DNA from: Herbaspirillum sp. SJZ106
Lineage (GTDB): Bacteria > Pseudomonadota > Gammaproteobacteria > Burkholderiales > Burkholderiaceae_D
Assembly (NCBI RefSeq): GCF_006715495.1
Contig: NZ_VFNI01000002.1
Location: 124,001-188,000, forward strand
Reading direction: 5' to 3'
Length of the DNA: 64,000 bases
This document shows, in pieces, positions 54,959 through 63,543 of the stretch. How positions within the stretch are numbered: position 1 is the first letter of the stretch; the number at the start of each line of letters is the position of its first letter. A model generated the notes under the pieces. It worked only from the letters and a program-made list of their open reading frames with translations, made no database searches and was not told the origin of the DNA. A program made the translations under genes and the position numbers.

Positions 54959-56065
54959 ATGTTGCACAAACGTCGCCTGAGCGTCGCGCTCAGCCTTGCC
55001 CTCGCTTTGCCTGTCGCTTTGACGAACGCCGCATTTGCGCAAGTGCCGGCCGGCTATCCCGCCGACTACGCCAAGATCATCGAAGGCGCGAAGAAGGAAG
55101 GCAAGGTGGTGGTCTACAGTACCACCGATTCCAAGGCCGCCGAATCGCTGATCAAGGATTTCAGTGCGCTCTATCCCGGCGTGAAGGTCGAATACAACGA
55201 CATGAATTCGACCGAGGTGTACAACCGCTTCATCTCGGAAGCGGCCGCCGGCGGCGCCACTGCCGACGTGATGTGGTCGTCCTCGATGGACCTGCAGGTC
55301 AAGCTGGCCTCCGAAGGCTACGGCCTCGCCTACAAGTCGCCCGAGGCCGCCGCCCTCCCGGGTTGGGCCAACTGGAAGGAAACCGCCTACGGCACCACCT
55401 TCGAACCGGCCGCCATCGTCTACAACAAGCGCCTGGTGCAGGAAGACGAAGTCCCGACCACCCACGCCGAATTCACCAAGCTGCTGACCTCCAAGCAGGA
55501 CAAGTTCAAGAACAAGGTCACCACCTATGACATCGAGAAGTCCGGCGTGGGTTTCAGCCTGATGATCTATGACCTGAAGCTGAACCCGCAATTCTGGGAT
55601 TTCGCCCGTGCCATGGGCGGCGTCGCGGCGCGCGTGCAGTCGTCCACCGGCACCATGCTGGAACGCCTCTCTTCGGGCGAAAACCTGATCGGCTACAACG
55701 TGCTCGGTCCTTATGCGCTGATGCGCGCCAAGAGGGATCCGTCGATCGGCGTCGCTTTCACCAAGGATTACAACCTGGTGCTCTCGCGCGTGATCTTCAT
55801 CAACAAGTCGGCCAAGAACGCCAATGCGGCCAAGCTGTGGCTGGACTACATCCTGTCCAAGCGCGGCCAGACCATCATCGCCAATGATGCGCAATTGTTC
55901 GCCATCCGCGGCGACGTCACCGGCGCGACCACCTCGGCGGAATTGAGCAAGCAACTTGGTGCGGCCCTGAAGCCGATGCCGGTGTCGACCGAATTGCTGG
56001 AATACCTGGACCAGACCAAGCGCCTGGCATTCCTCAAGCAATGGAAAGAAGCCACCAAACGATAA
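54959..56065 (+). CDS. Iron(III)-type ABC transporter substrate-binding protein
   Basis: A 368-residue periplasmic protein (SBP_bac_6/13 class). The signal is cleaved near AFA-QV (residue 27). Features are EGKVVVYSTTDSKAAESLIK, KVEYNDMNSTEVYNRFISEA, ATADVMWSSSMDLQVKLASE, ETAYGTTFEPAAIVYNKRLV and SSGENLIGYNVLGPYALMRA. The family includes FbpA/AfuA iron binding proteins and phosphonate or polyamine relatives, so the ligand is uncertain. A GGAG ribosome-binding site precedes ATG 54959. It is first of a three-gene transporter unit, separated from the permease by a hairpin that may lower downstream expression. Confidence 0.9.
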   Translation: MLHKRRLSVALSLALALPVALTNAAFAQVPAGYPADYAKIIEGAKKEGKVVVYSTTDSKAAESLIKDFSALYPGVKVEYNDMNSTEVYNRFISEAAAGGATADVMWSSSMDLQVKLASEGYGLAYKSPEAAALPGWANWKETAYGTTFEPAAIVYNKRLVQEDEVPTTHAEFTKLLTSKQDKFKNKVTTYDIEKSGVGFSLMIYDLKLNPQFWDFARAMGGVAARVQSSTGTMLERLSSGENLIGYNVLGPYALMRAKRDPSIGVAFTKDYNLVLSRVIFINKSAKNANAAKLWLDYILSKRGQTIIANDAQLFAIRGDVTGATTSAELSKQLGAALKPMPVSTELLEYLDQTKRLAFLKQWKEATKR

Positions 56066-56077
56066 GGCGGCCCGCCA

Positions 56078-56110
56078 GCCGCAACGGGTGTGTGCCGTTG
56101 CGGCGATTTT
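56078..56110 (+). terminator. Hairpin between the binding-protein and permease genes
   Basis: GCCGCAACGG (56078-56087) pairs perfectly with CCGTTGCGGC (56095-56104), with a 7-nt loop, and is followed by GATTTT. The T-run is short, so it is more likely a partial terminator or mRNA-stabilising hairpin that raises the binding-protein to permease ratio. Confidence 0.6.
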
Positions 56111-56215
56111 CAACCGAGGGATCTGCATGGAGCGCGGCTGTCCGCGACTCCATCGCCGCTTCGCCTGTCGCATGGCAAACCGGCACGAGCGGATTCCGGT
56201 TTTTCGAGCTGAATC

Positions 56216-58027
56216 ATGCAAACAACTACATCGCTGCCTCAGGGGGAATACGCGCCGGTCAAGCGGCGCCTGCGCCTGAACTGGCCGCGCGGCCTGGTCG
56301 TCACGCTGGCCGCACTGGCCATCTTCACGCCGCTTCTCCTCATCGTGTACCAGAGTTTCCTGTCGGCGCCGTTCTTCGCGCCGGTCAAGCAACTGACCCT
56401 GGATTCCTATCGTTTCATTTTCGATGACCCGGACTTCCGCCAGGCCTTCGTCAACGGCTTCACGCTGGCCACCGGCCTGACCCTGATCGCGGTGCCGATG
56501 GGCGGCATGCTGGCCTTCCTGATGGTGCGCACCGATCTGCCCGGCCGCAACTGGATCGCGCCGGCATTGCTGGTGCCCATCTTCGTTTCGCCCATGGTGA
56601 TCGGCTTCGGCTATGTGGTGTCGATGGGGCCGGTGGGCTTCTATACGGTGTGGGCCAAGGAGCTGCTGTCGTTCTTCGGTTTCGATGGCGAGCCGTGGAA
56701 CATCTATTCCTTCACCAGCATCGTCATCATTGCCGGCCTGACCCACGTGCCGCACGTTTACCTGTACGCCTCCTCGGCCCTCAAAAGCCTGGGCTCGGAT
56801 GTCGAGGAAGCCGCCCGCGTGGCCGGCGCCTCGCCGCTGCAGGTCGCGCTCAACGTGTCGCTGCCGATGATCATGCCGGCGCTGGCCTTTGCCGGCGTGC
56901 TGGTGTTCTTCCTCGGTTTCGAAGTGTTCGGCCTGGTGCTGGTGCTGGGCGATCCGGAAGGCCACCTGGTATTGCCCACCTACCTGTACAAGCTGACCAA
57001 CAAGCTGGGCACGCCTTCCTACCACCTGATGGCGGCGGTGGCGGTGTGCCTGGTGGCGGTCACCATGCCGCTGGTCATGCTGCAGCGCTGGCTGCTGCGT
57101 TCGGCCAACAAGTATGTCGCGATCAAGGGCAAGGGATCGCGCCAGAAACCGCTGCCGCTGGGCAAGTGGCGCTGGGTGGCGTTCGCGCTGATCGCGGCAT
57201 GGCTGCTGTTTACGGTGGTGATCCCGCTGTCCGGCATCGCATTGCGCACGTTCGTCTCGCACTGGGGCCTCGGCGTGCATCTGTTCGATGTGCTGACCTT
57301 GCAGAACCTGCGCGATGTCTGGGATCAGCCTTCGCTGGTGCGCGGCATCATCAATACGGTCGCCATCGGCGTGATCGGCGGCGCGTTTGCGGTGGTCTGC
57401 TACACCGCCATCGCCCTGGCGATGCACCGCAAGCCGGATGGCATTACCCGCTTCCTCGACTACAGCGTGCTGGTGCCCCGCGCGGTGCCGGGCCTGCTGG
57501 CCGGCCTGTCCTTCCTGTGGGTGTTCCTGTTCGTGCCGTCGCTGCTGGAATCGCTGTTCAAGGGGAGCGACAATTTCTTCGCGCTGTGGATGGTGGACAG
57601 TTTCATCCCGGCCATGCGTTCGCTGCGCTCGACCATCTTCTCGGTCTGGCTGGCGTACACGGTGGTGTGGCTGGCCTATGGCCTGCGCCTGATCAATGCC
57701 GCGCTGCTGCAGGTCGGGCCCGAACTGGAAGAGGCGGCGCGCGCAGTCGGCGCGCCGCGTGCGAGGGTCACGCGCGACGTCACCATCCCGCTGGTGCGCT
57801 ATGGCCTGATCGGCGCCTGGCTGATGGTGTTCCTCATCTTCGAACGCGAATACTCCACCGGCGTCTACCTGCTCTCGCCGGGCACCGAGGTGATCGGTTC
57901 CCTGATCGTGTCGATGTGGGCCGCCGGCGCCGTCGACCTGGTGGCGGCGCTGTCCTTCATCAACATCACGCTGGTGGCCGTGGGCCTCGGCATTGCGCTG
58001 CGCTTCGGCGTCAAGCTGCACGATTAG
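56216..58027 (+). CDS. Iron(III)-type ABC transporter double-length permease (FbpB-like)
   Basis: A 603-residue fused permease with two binding-protein-dependent transport domains of about six helices each. Each half has an EAA loop: EEAARVAGASPLQVALNVSL with PMIMPALAF in the first, and EEAARAVGAPRARVTRDVTI with PLVRYGLIG in the second. This fused layout is typical of FbpB/SfuB and related two-domain permeases. The stop codon TAG (58025-58027) falls inside the terminal repeat of a small inverted-repeat element that separates this gene from the ATPase gene. Confidence 0.93.
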   Translation: MQTTTSLPQGEYAPVKRRLRLNWPRGLVVTLAALAIFTPLLLIVYQSFLSAPFFAPVKQLTLDSYRFIFDDPDFRQAFVNGFTLATGLTLIAVPMGGMLAFLMVRTDLPGRNWIAPALLVPIFVSPMVIGFGYVVSMGPVGFYTVWAKELLSFFGFDGEPWNIYSFTSIVIIAGLTHVPHVYLYASSALKSLGSDVEEAARVAGASPLQVALNVSLPMIMPALAFAGVLVFFLGFEVFGLVLVLGDPEGHLVLPTYLYKLTNKLGTPSYHLMAAVAVCLVAVTMPLVMLQRWLLRSANKYVAIKGKGSRQKPLPLGKWRWVAFALIAAWLLFTVVIPLSGIALRTFVSHWGLGVHLFDVLTLQNLRDVWDQPSLVRGIINTVAIGVIGGAFAVVCYTAIALAMHRKPDGITRFLDYSVLVPRAVPGLLAGLSFLWVFLFVPSLLESLFKGSDNFFALWMVDSFIPAMRSLRSTIFSVWLAYTVVWLAYGLRLINAALLQVGPELEEAARAVGAPRARVTRDVTIPLVRYGLIGAWLMVFLIFEREYSTGVYLLSPGTEVIGSLIVSMWAAGAVDLVAALSFINITLVAVGLGIALRFGVKLHD

Positions 58028-58138
58028 GAGTCGCTGACAAAACGCCGCTGGCGGCGTTGCTTCTCCCTGTCGTACTTCTGTACTTTCGTACTGCCTGCGT
58101 CGGCGCGCCTTGCCACCGACGCTTTGTTAGCGACTCCT
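58026..58138. repeat. Miniature inverted-repeat element between permease and ATPase genes
   Basis: A 113-bp element bounded by inverted repeats: AGGAGTCGCTGACAAAACG (58026-58044) and the reverse complement AGGAGTCGCTAACAAAGCG (58120-58138), 17 of 19 identical. Inside are two hairpins (ACGCCGC/GCGGCGT, 58042-58057; GCGTCGG/CCGACGC, 58097-58122) and three GTAC words. No ORF lies inside. It looks like a MITE or REP-like unit, or a strongly folded RNA segment within the operon, and it overlaps the permease stop codon. Confidence 0.7.
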
Positions 58139-58154
58139 TATAAAGGAAACCATC

Positions 58155-59252
58155 ATGTCCGAACTTTCCGTCAACGACCTGCACCTGGACTACGGTAGCG
58201 GCGTTCACGCCAACCCCATCCTCAAGGGCGTCTCGATGCAACTGCAGCGCGGCGAAGTGGTGGCGCTGCTGGGCCCCTCCGGCAGCGGCAAGACCACGCT
58301 GCTGCGCGCGGTGGCCGGGCTGGAATCGCCCAAGGCCGGCACCATCGACATCGGCACGCGCCGCGTGTTCGAGGGTTCGCGCAACTTCGAGATGCCGGCC
58401 GAAGAGCGCAACCTGGGCCTGGTGTTCCAGTCCTACGCGCTGTGGCCGCACAAGACGGTGTCGGAGAACGTCGCCTACGGCCTGAAGCTGCGCAAGGTAT
58501 CGACCGCCGACATCGGGGAACGCGTCAAGGCGGTGCTGGCGCAACTGGGGCTGGGCCATCTCGGCGAGCGCTATCCGCACCAGCTTTCCGGCGGCCAGCA
58601 GCAGCGCGTGGCGATCGCCCGTGCGCTGGTCTACAACCCGCAGGTGATCCTGCTCGACGAACCGCTCTCCAACCTTGACGCCAAGCTGCGCGAGGAAGCG
58701 CGCGCCTTCCTGCGCGAGCTGATCGTGCGCCTGGGCCTGTCCGCGCTGATGGTCACCCACGACCAGGGCGAGGCGATGGCGATCTCGGACCGCATCCTGC
58801 TGCTCAACAACGGCCGCATCGAGCAACAGGGCACGCCGCAAAGCATGTACCAGACCCCCGACACCCTGTTTACCGCCGAATTCATGGGCAGCAACAACAA
58901 GCTGGCCGCACAGGTGATCAGCCGCGAAGGCGAGCGCGTCACGCTCAAGCTCGACGGCGGCACCGCGACGGCGACCCTGCGCGGCAACCCCGATGCCGCG
59001 CCCGGCAAGGAGGTCACCGGCATCATCCGCGTCGAGCAGGTGCGCATCTCCGACCAACCTGCCGACAACGCCATCCGCCTGCCGCTGTCCACCTGCATGT
59101 ACCTGGGCGATCGCTGGGAATGCCTGTTCAAGGCCGGCGACCTTGCGGGTGCCGGCAACGGCACGGTGGTCTTGCGCGCCTACTCCCCGCAGCGGCTGGA
59201 GCCGGGCGAGTACTGGCTGTGCCTGCCTGAGCAGGCGCTATGGGCTTTCTGA
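58155..59252 (+). CDS. Iron(III)-type ABC transporter ATPase (FbpC/PotA-like)
   Basis: A 365-residue ATPase. It has Walker A GPSGSGKTT (residues 40-48), Q-loop VFQSYALWPHKTVSENVAYG, signature LSGGQQQRVAIARA, Walker B VILLDEPLSNLDAKL and switch MVTHDQGEAMAISD. A C-terminal TOBE/regulatory domain follows (FMGSNNKLAAQVI, IIRVEQVRI). It energises the fused permease upstream and is separated from it by the inverted-repeat element. ATG 58155 has AAAGGAAA upstream. It could equally serve another anion or polyamine, since the FbpC and PotA families are close. Confidence 0.93.
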   Translation: MSELSVNDLHLDYGSGVHANPILKGVSMQLQRGEVVALLGPSGSGKTTLLRAVAGLESPKAGTIDIGTRRVFEGSRNFEMPAEERNLGLVFQSYALWPHKTVSENVAYGLKLRKVSTADIGERVKAVLAQLGLGHLGERYPHQLSGGQQQRVAIARALVYNPQVILLDEPLSNLDAKLREEARAFLRELIVRLGLSALMVTHDQGEAMAISDRILLLNNGRIEQQGTPQSMYQTPDTLFTAEFMGSNNKLAAQVISREGERVTLKLDGGTATATLRGNPDAAPGKEVTGIIRVEQVRISDQPADNAIRLPLSTCMYLGDRWECLFKAGDLAGAGNGTVVLRAYSPQRLEPGEYWLCLPEQALWAF

Positions 59253-59352
59253 TTCATCCGCTGCCAAGGGGATGACGGGGGCGCGCGGCCACAAGCCGCT
59301 GCGTCCGCCACAGCAGCATGCAACGCCGGCGACACCAGCAGTGCAGAAACAA

Positions 59353-59386
59353 GCAAATCAAAACGAGCAAATCAAAACGAGCAGAT
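59353..59386 (+). repeat. Tandem 14-bp repeat upstream of the porin gene
   Basis: GCAAATCAAAACGA occurs twice head to tail (59353-59366, 59367-59380), followed by a partial third copy, GCAGAT. It lies in the 213-bp leader of the porin gene, about 80 bp before the start. Confidence 0.7.
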
Positions 59387-59465
59387 AACAACAAGCCGCA
59401 GCCGTCCCACGGCATGCGATATGCGGCAAAGAGCATCACAACCGCTTTCAACCAAGGAGATCACA

Positions 59466-60539
59466 GTGCAGAAAAAACATCTGGCGGCCGCTGCAGCGGC
59501 TACCGCATTTGCCGCCGCCGGCGGCGCCGTCCAGGCCCAGAGCAGCGTCACCGTCTATGGCTTGCTCGACACCGGCCTGGAGTTCGTCAACAACGCCGGC
59601 GCCAATGGCGGCAGCGTCACCCGCCTGTCGTCGGGCAACATGAACACCTCGCGCATCGGCTTTCGCGGCAGCGAAGACCTGGGCGGCGGCCTGAAAGCCA
59701 TCTTCCAGCTGGAAAACGGCTTCAAGCTGGACACCGGCAACTTCGATGGCGATGCCAACCAGCTGTTCAACCGCCAGTCCACCGTCGGCCTGGAAGGCGG
59801 CTTCGGCCGCGTGGTGGCGGGCCGTTCGTATACCACCACCTATGACTTCATCCTGCCGTTCGACCCGATGGGCTATTCGGCCAATTATTCGTGGGTCACC
59901 TCGGCCGGCGCCACCGGCGGCCGCAAGGATGGCATGCTCTCCAGCGCTTCCAACCTGATCAAGTACCAGGGACAATTCGGCGGCGTGAAGATCGGCGCGA
60001 CCTACGCCTTCGGCGAAGTGGCCGGCAGCCAGAGCGAGGGCGCCAAATACGCCCTCGGCCTGGGATATGGCAACGGCCCCTTCTCCCTGGCGGCGACCTA
60101 CGATCGCAACAACAGCACGGCTGCGGCCACCGGCGGCGCCTATGACAAGGCCACCTCCGCCCACCTGGCCGGCGGCTACCAGGCGTCCGATGCGTGGAAG
60201 CTGAACCTGGGCTACCGCTACTACAAGAAGACGCTGGCCTCGGGCGCGACCGACCTGCGCAGCGATATGTTCTGGGGCGGCGGCAGCTACAAGATCACCC
60301 CGGCGATGACCCTGATCGGCACGGTCTACTACCAGAACATCAAGAACGTGGCCAACGATGCAGATCCCATCATGTATTCGTTGCGCCTGAAGTACGCGAT
60401 GTCCAAGCGCACTGACCTGTACGCCAGCACCGCGTATGCCAAGGCCAAGAACAACCAGCTGGTCGGCCTGTCGCGCGACGAGTCCGGTTTCGGCAACAGC
60501 CAGTTCGGCCTGACGCTGGGCATGCAGCACCGCTTCTGA
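59466..60539 (+). CDS. Burkholderiales-type general porin (Porin_4 family)
   Basis: A 357-residue outer-membrane porin. The GTG 59466 start has AAGGAG 6 nt upstream. The signal (MQKKHLAAAAAATAFAAAGG) is cleaved near VQA-QS, and the barrel opens QSSVTVYGLLDTGLEFVNNA. Other marks are RIGFRGSEDLGGGLKAIFQL, NRQSTVGLEGGFGRVVAGRS and the constriction-loop region, and it ends LGMQHRF with a C-terminal Phe that the assembly machinery recognises. It allows diffusion of small solutes, mostly anions in this family. It is followed by a strong terminator and is a single transcription unit. Confidence 0.96.
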   Translation: MQKKHLAAAAAATAFAAAGGAVQAQSSVTVYGLLDTGLEFVNNAGANGGSVTRLSSGNMNTSRIGFRGSEDLGGGLKAIFQLENGFKLDTGNFDGDANQLFNRQSTVGLEGGFGRVVAGRSYTTTYDFILPFDPMGYSANYSWVTSAGATGGRKDGMLSSASNLIKYQGQFGGVKIGATYAFGEVAGSQSEGAKYALGLGYGNGPFSLAATYDRNNSTAAATGGAYDKATSAHLAGGYQASDAWKLNLGYRYYKKTLASGATDLRSDMFWGGGSYKITPAMTLIGTVYYQNIKNVANDADPIMYSLRLKYAMSKRTDLYASTAYAKAKNNQLVGLSRDESGFGNSQFGLTLGMQHRF

Positions 60540-60613
60540 TGAAGGAAACGCATGGCGCAAGCGCGCCATGCGTGAGCAGTTTTTTGAGTAGTCTTGAGCC
60601 GTCGGACTTGATG

Positions 60614-60658
60614 CCGGCGCAAAAGGAACCCACCGGTTCTTTTTGCGCCGGTTTTTTT
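60614..60658. terminator. Strong terminator after the porin gene
   Basis: A 17-bp stem, CCGGCGCAAAAGGAACC (60614-60630) with GGTTCTTTTTGCGCCGG (60635-60651), has one G-T mismatch and a 4-nt loop, and is followed by TTTTTTT. It lies between the porin and the convergent dsbB gene and could act for both. Confidence 0.9.
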
Positions 60659-61235
60659 ATTTGCCGAGCAGCAGGTAGTAAGTGGGATTGTCTGCGCAGG
60701 CGCCGGCGCCGCATTCGAGCACCGTCGAGGCCAGGTTGCCCGCTACCAGCAGCAGGAACAGCAGGCAGGCCAGTTTGCCGCCGGCCGATTTCCATGCCGG
60801 GAAGCGCGCCGGCACTTCCCAGCTCTTGAGCATCAGCAGCGCGGCGATGCCGGCCAGCGCCGCCAATGAGGCCAGTGCGGCCAGCGTGTAGAAATGCAGC
60901 CCCATGACAGTCGAACCGTAGCCGGCGTCGCCCGGCGCGATGTGCAGCAATACCTGGCGCAGCGCGATGACGCCGGTGGCCAGCGCGCCGGCCAGCGCGA
61001 CGCCGTAGTGCGCGCTCCTGACGCCGAAGCGCACGTTCATCATCAGGCCGATGCCGGTCAGGATCAGGCCGGCGCGCTGCAGCAGGCACAAGGGGCAAGG
61101 GAGTTCGTTGCGGGCCAGCTGGTAATAAAAGGCGATGCCCAGCGCGGCGCAAACGGCCAGCAGTCCCAGCACGTTCAGTATGTTGCCGCCGGAAGTGGCG
61201 CGGTCGCGCGAGGACGACAGGATGGATCGGTTCAT
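60657..61235 (-). CDS. dsbB: Disulfide bond formation protein B, atypical
   Basis: A 192-residue membrane protein that should reoxidise DsbA using quinone. The first periplasmic redox pair is C47-P-L-C50 (ELPCPLCLLQRAGL), as in DsbB. The second Cys pair (C175, C180 in LECGAGACADN) lies at the very C-terminus, after what looks like a fifth membrane segment (LACLLFLLLVAGNLASTV). In classical DsbB it lies in the second periplasmic loop before TM4. With five helices the C-terminus would still be periplasmic, so the pair can work. It starts 12 bp after a DUF5993-like gene. Confidence 0.88.
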   Translation of the reverse strand: MNRSILSSSRDRATSGGNILNVLGLLAVCAALGIAFYYQLARNELPCPLCLLQRAGLILTGIGLMMNVRFGVRSAHYGVALAGALATGVIALRQVLLHIAPGDAGYGSTVMGLHFYTLAALASLAALAGIAALLMLKSWEVPARFPAWKSAGGKLACLLFLLLVAGNLASTVLECGAGACADNPTYYLLLGK

Positions 61236-61246
61236 GGCGGCCGGCC

Positions 61247-61405
61247 TCAGAAGGAAAGGTTGAGCGCGCTGGTGGCGTGGAAGCCGAACCAGTACAGCGT
61301 CACGCACAACGCGCATAGCCACAGCGCGAAACTGAACGTCCTCCAGCCGATCACGATGCCGATCGCGGCCAGCAATGCCAGCAGGAAGGGAAGGTACATG
61401 AACAT
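61247..61405 (-). CDS. DUF5993-like small membrane protein
   Basis: A 52-residue protein too short for routine gene finding. It starts MFMYLPFLLALLAAIGIVIG and continues WRTFSFALWLCALCVTLYWF to the end LNLSF. There are two membrane segments with a C-A-L-C motif in the second. AAAGG lies 7 nt before ATG 61405, a good ribosome-binding site. It precedes the atypical dsbB by 11 bp on the same strand. Small proteins of this type (I believe DUF5993) are found beside dsbB-like genes, suggesting a partner role in disulfide formation; the function is unknown. Confidence 0.75.
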   Translation of the reverse strand: MFMYLPFLLALLAAIGIVIGWRTFSFALWLCALCVTLYWFGFHATSALNLSF

Positions 61406-61607
61406 GGGAATGCCTTTGTTTTGATTGTTGTCTATGGGGCGGTTCGTTTGTGCGCGATGATAGCGTAAAGATGGCTGTTGGCAGGTGATAAGCTGCAGTC
61501 TTTTCGGAAGACGGGTGCAATTTTTGCGCGGGCAGCAGGCGTCTTCTTGTCATACCGATAATCAAACCGGCAGGCCCGTCCGATGGCCGCCAACCGAGGA
61601 GAGGCAC

Positions 61608-62573
61608 ATGCAGCAAACAGGCGGCACGCCAGGCAAAGGCGAAATCAAGCGTATTGCCGTGGTCGGCACCGGTGTGATCGGCGCCAGCTGGGTCGCGTAT
61701 TTCCTGGCACGGGGCCTGGACGTGTCGGCCACCGACCCCATGCCCGAAGCCGGGCAGAAATTGCGCGCGGCCGTCGCGCGCCATTGGCCCAGCCTGGAAA
61801 CGCTGGGCCTGGCGCCAGGCGCATCGATGTCCCGCCTGCGCTTTTTCGAGAAGCTGGAAGATGCGCTGCAAGGCGCCGATTTCGTCCAGGAAAACGGCCC
61901 CGAGCGCGAAGACCTGAAGACCGACCTGTTCCGGCGCATGGATGCCGCTTTGCCGGCGCAAGTGATCCTGGCGTCGAGTTCGTCGGGCCTGCTGATGAGC
62001 AAGGTGCAGGCAGCCTGCCGCCATCCCGAACGCGTGGTGCTGGGCCATCCCTTCAACCCGCCGCACCTGATCCCGCTGGTGGAAGTCATCGGCGGCCAGC
62101 TGACTTCGCCGGAGGCAGTGCAAGGCGCCATCGATTTCTACGCCGCCATCGGCAAGAAGCCGATCCATGTGCGTAAGGAGGTCAAGGGCCATATCGCCAA
62201 CCGGCTGCAGGCGGCATTGTGGCGCGAAGCCTTCCACCTGGTGGAGCAGGGCGTGGCCAGCACCGAGGATATCGATACCGCGATTGCCTACGGGCCGGGA
62301 TTGCGCTGGGCGCTGATGGGGCCGTACCTGAACTTGCACATGTCCGGCGGCGAGGGCGGCATCAAGCATATGCTCGACCACCTGGGACCGCCGATCGAGA
62401 GCTGGTGGGCCGACCTGGGAACGCCGGCGATCACCGACGCGCTGAAGGAAACCCTGCGCGCGGGCGTGGAACAGCAGATGCAGGGGATGACCTCGGCCGA
62501 GGTGGCGGCGGAGCGCGACCGGCTGCTGGTGAAGTTGCTGGCGTCCAAGGCGGAGTCGAAGATATTGCCTTGA
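61608..62573 (+). CDS. L-carnitine 3-dehydrogenase / 3-hydroxyacyl-CoA dehydrogenase family
   Basis: A 321-residue NAD-dependent dehydrogenase. The N-terminal Rossmann motif is RIAVVGTGVIGASWVAYFLA (about residues 14-33). QENGPEREDLKTDLF, ILASSSSGLLMSKVQAAC, the catalytic-His segment VVLGHPFNPPHLIPLVEVIG and the C-terminal helical domain (GHIANRLQAALWREAFHLVE, IAYGPGLRWALMGPYL) follow. HPFNPPHLIPLVEV and the 321-residue length fit carnitine 3-dehydrogenase better than butyryl-CoA dehydrogenase. GAGGAGAGG precedes ATG 61608. It stands alone, so the pathway cannot be confirmed. Confidence 0.88.
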   Translation: MQQTGGTPGKGEIKRIAVVGTGVIGASWVAYFLARGLDVSATDPMPEAGQKLRAAVARHWPSLETLGLAPGASMSRLRFFEKLEDALQGADFVQENGPEREDLKTDLFRRMDAALPAQVILASSSSGLLMSKVQAACRHPERVVLGHPFNPPHLIPLVEVIGGQLTSPEAVQGAIDFYAAIGKKPIHVRKEVKGHIANRLQAALWREAFHLVEQGVASTEDIDTAIAYGPGLRWALMGPYLNLHMSGGEGGIKHMLDHLGPPIESWWADLGTPAITDALKETLRAGVEQQMQGMTSAEVAAERDRLLVKLLASKAESKILP

Positions 62574-62623
62574 TGGTTGTGATTCCATGAATCCGATCCC
62601 GGCGCAGGCCGGGATCGGGCAGT

Positions 62624-63529
62624 TCATTTCCCCTTGCGCCTGCTTGGCGCCATCTCGCGCATCAAGGCGATAAAGCGCTGCGCCCCCAGACCCAGCGGCT
62701 TGTCCTTGTTCCACACCACGTCCACCCACAGCCGCAACTGGTTGCTGATGTTGTCGAAGTCGATGGCGGCCAGCGCGCCCGAATCGATTTGCGGCTGCAC
62801 CAGGCTGTGCGGCAGATAGGCCCAGCCCAGCCCTTCGCGCACCAGCGACAGCGTGGCCAGGTGGTTGTCGGTGCGCCAGATCTGGCGCGCCAGGAAAAAG
62901 CGCGGATCGGAGACGCTGGCATCGCGGCTGGCCACGGCGATCTGGCGGATGTCGTACAGGTCTTCGTAGCGCAGCTTGCGTTTCTTCGTCTTCAATGCCG
63001 GATGCTGTGGCGAGATCACCGCCACCAGCATTTCGCTGCTGAATTCCTGGAACGCCTCGCGGTCGTTGCCGGCGTGGCGCTCGAACACCAGCGCCAGCTG
63101 CGCGCAGTCTTCGTACAGCATGCGCATGGCATCGGCTTGCGGCGAAGACAGGACCTCCACTTCCAGCGACGGAAATTCCTCGGCCAGCACCGCCAGCGGC
63201 CTGGCCCAGGGCACCGACAACAGTTCGGGGGCGACCGCCAGCGTCAGCTTGCGTTCCAGGCCCTGGTGCATGGCCAGCGCATGGGCGTCGAGCTGGCGCA
63301 GGGTGCTGGCCAGCAGGCGCGCGTCCGGCTCCAGCGCGCGCGCCATGTCGGTGGGGCGGGCGTCGCGCGCGGTGCGGTCGAACAGCACCAGGTCCAGTTC
63401 GGCCTCCAGCTGGCTGATGGCCATGCTGACCGCGGAGGGCACGCGTCCCAGCATGCGCGCCGCGGCTGAAAAGGAACCGCCGTCGAGCACCGCCAGGAAG
63501 ACTTTCACATTGTCGCTGGAGAAGGTCAT
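62624..63529 (-). CDS. LysR-family regulator
   Basis: A 301-residue regulator. The HTH is SDNVKVFLAVLDGGSFSAAA and VPSAVSMAISQLEAELDLVL. The effector domain includes LTLAVAPELLSVPWARPLAV and REGLGWAYLPHSLVQPQID. It is divergent from a PACE-family efflux gene; the known PACE gene aceI is regulated by the divergent LysR-type AceR, so this protein is the likely regulator of the neighbour. Repeats in the shared promoter support this. Confidence 0.93.
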   Translation of the reverse strand: MTFSSDNVKVFLAVLDGGSFSAAARMLGRVPSAVSMAISQLEAELDLVLFDRTARDARPTDMARALEPDARLLASTLRQLDAHALAMHQGLERKLTLAVAPELLSVPWARPLAVLAEEFPSLEVEVLSSPQADAMRMLYEDCAQLALVFERHAGNDREAFQEFSSEMLVAVISPQHPALKTKKRKLRYEDLYDIRQIAVASRDASVSDPRFFLARQIWRTDNHLATLSLVREGLGWAYLPHSLVQPQIDSGALAAIDFDNISNQLRLWVDVVWNKDKPLGLGAQRFIALMREMAPSRRKGK

Positions 63530-63543
63530 GTTGTCTTTTTGGT

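Noticed and set aside
54935..58021. Minus-strand open frame of about 1000 codons opposite the iron-type transporter
   Set aside because: Composition typical of GC-rich antisense reading; no recognisable domain.
61260..62729. Upstream extension of the dsbB reading frame
   Set aside because: The frame stays open by codon bias but runs opposite the dehydrogenase gene; the real DsbB start at 61235 begins the recognisable protein.
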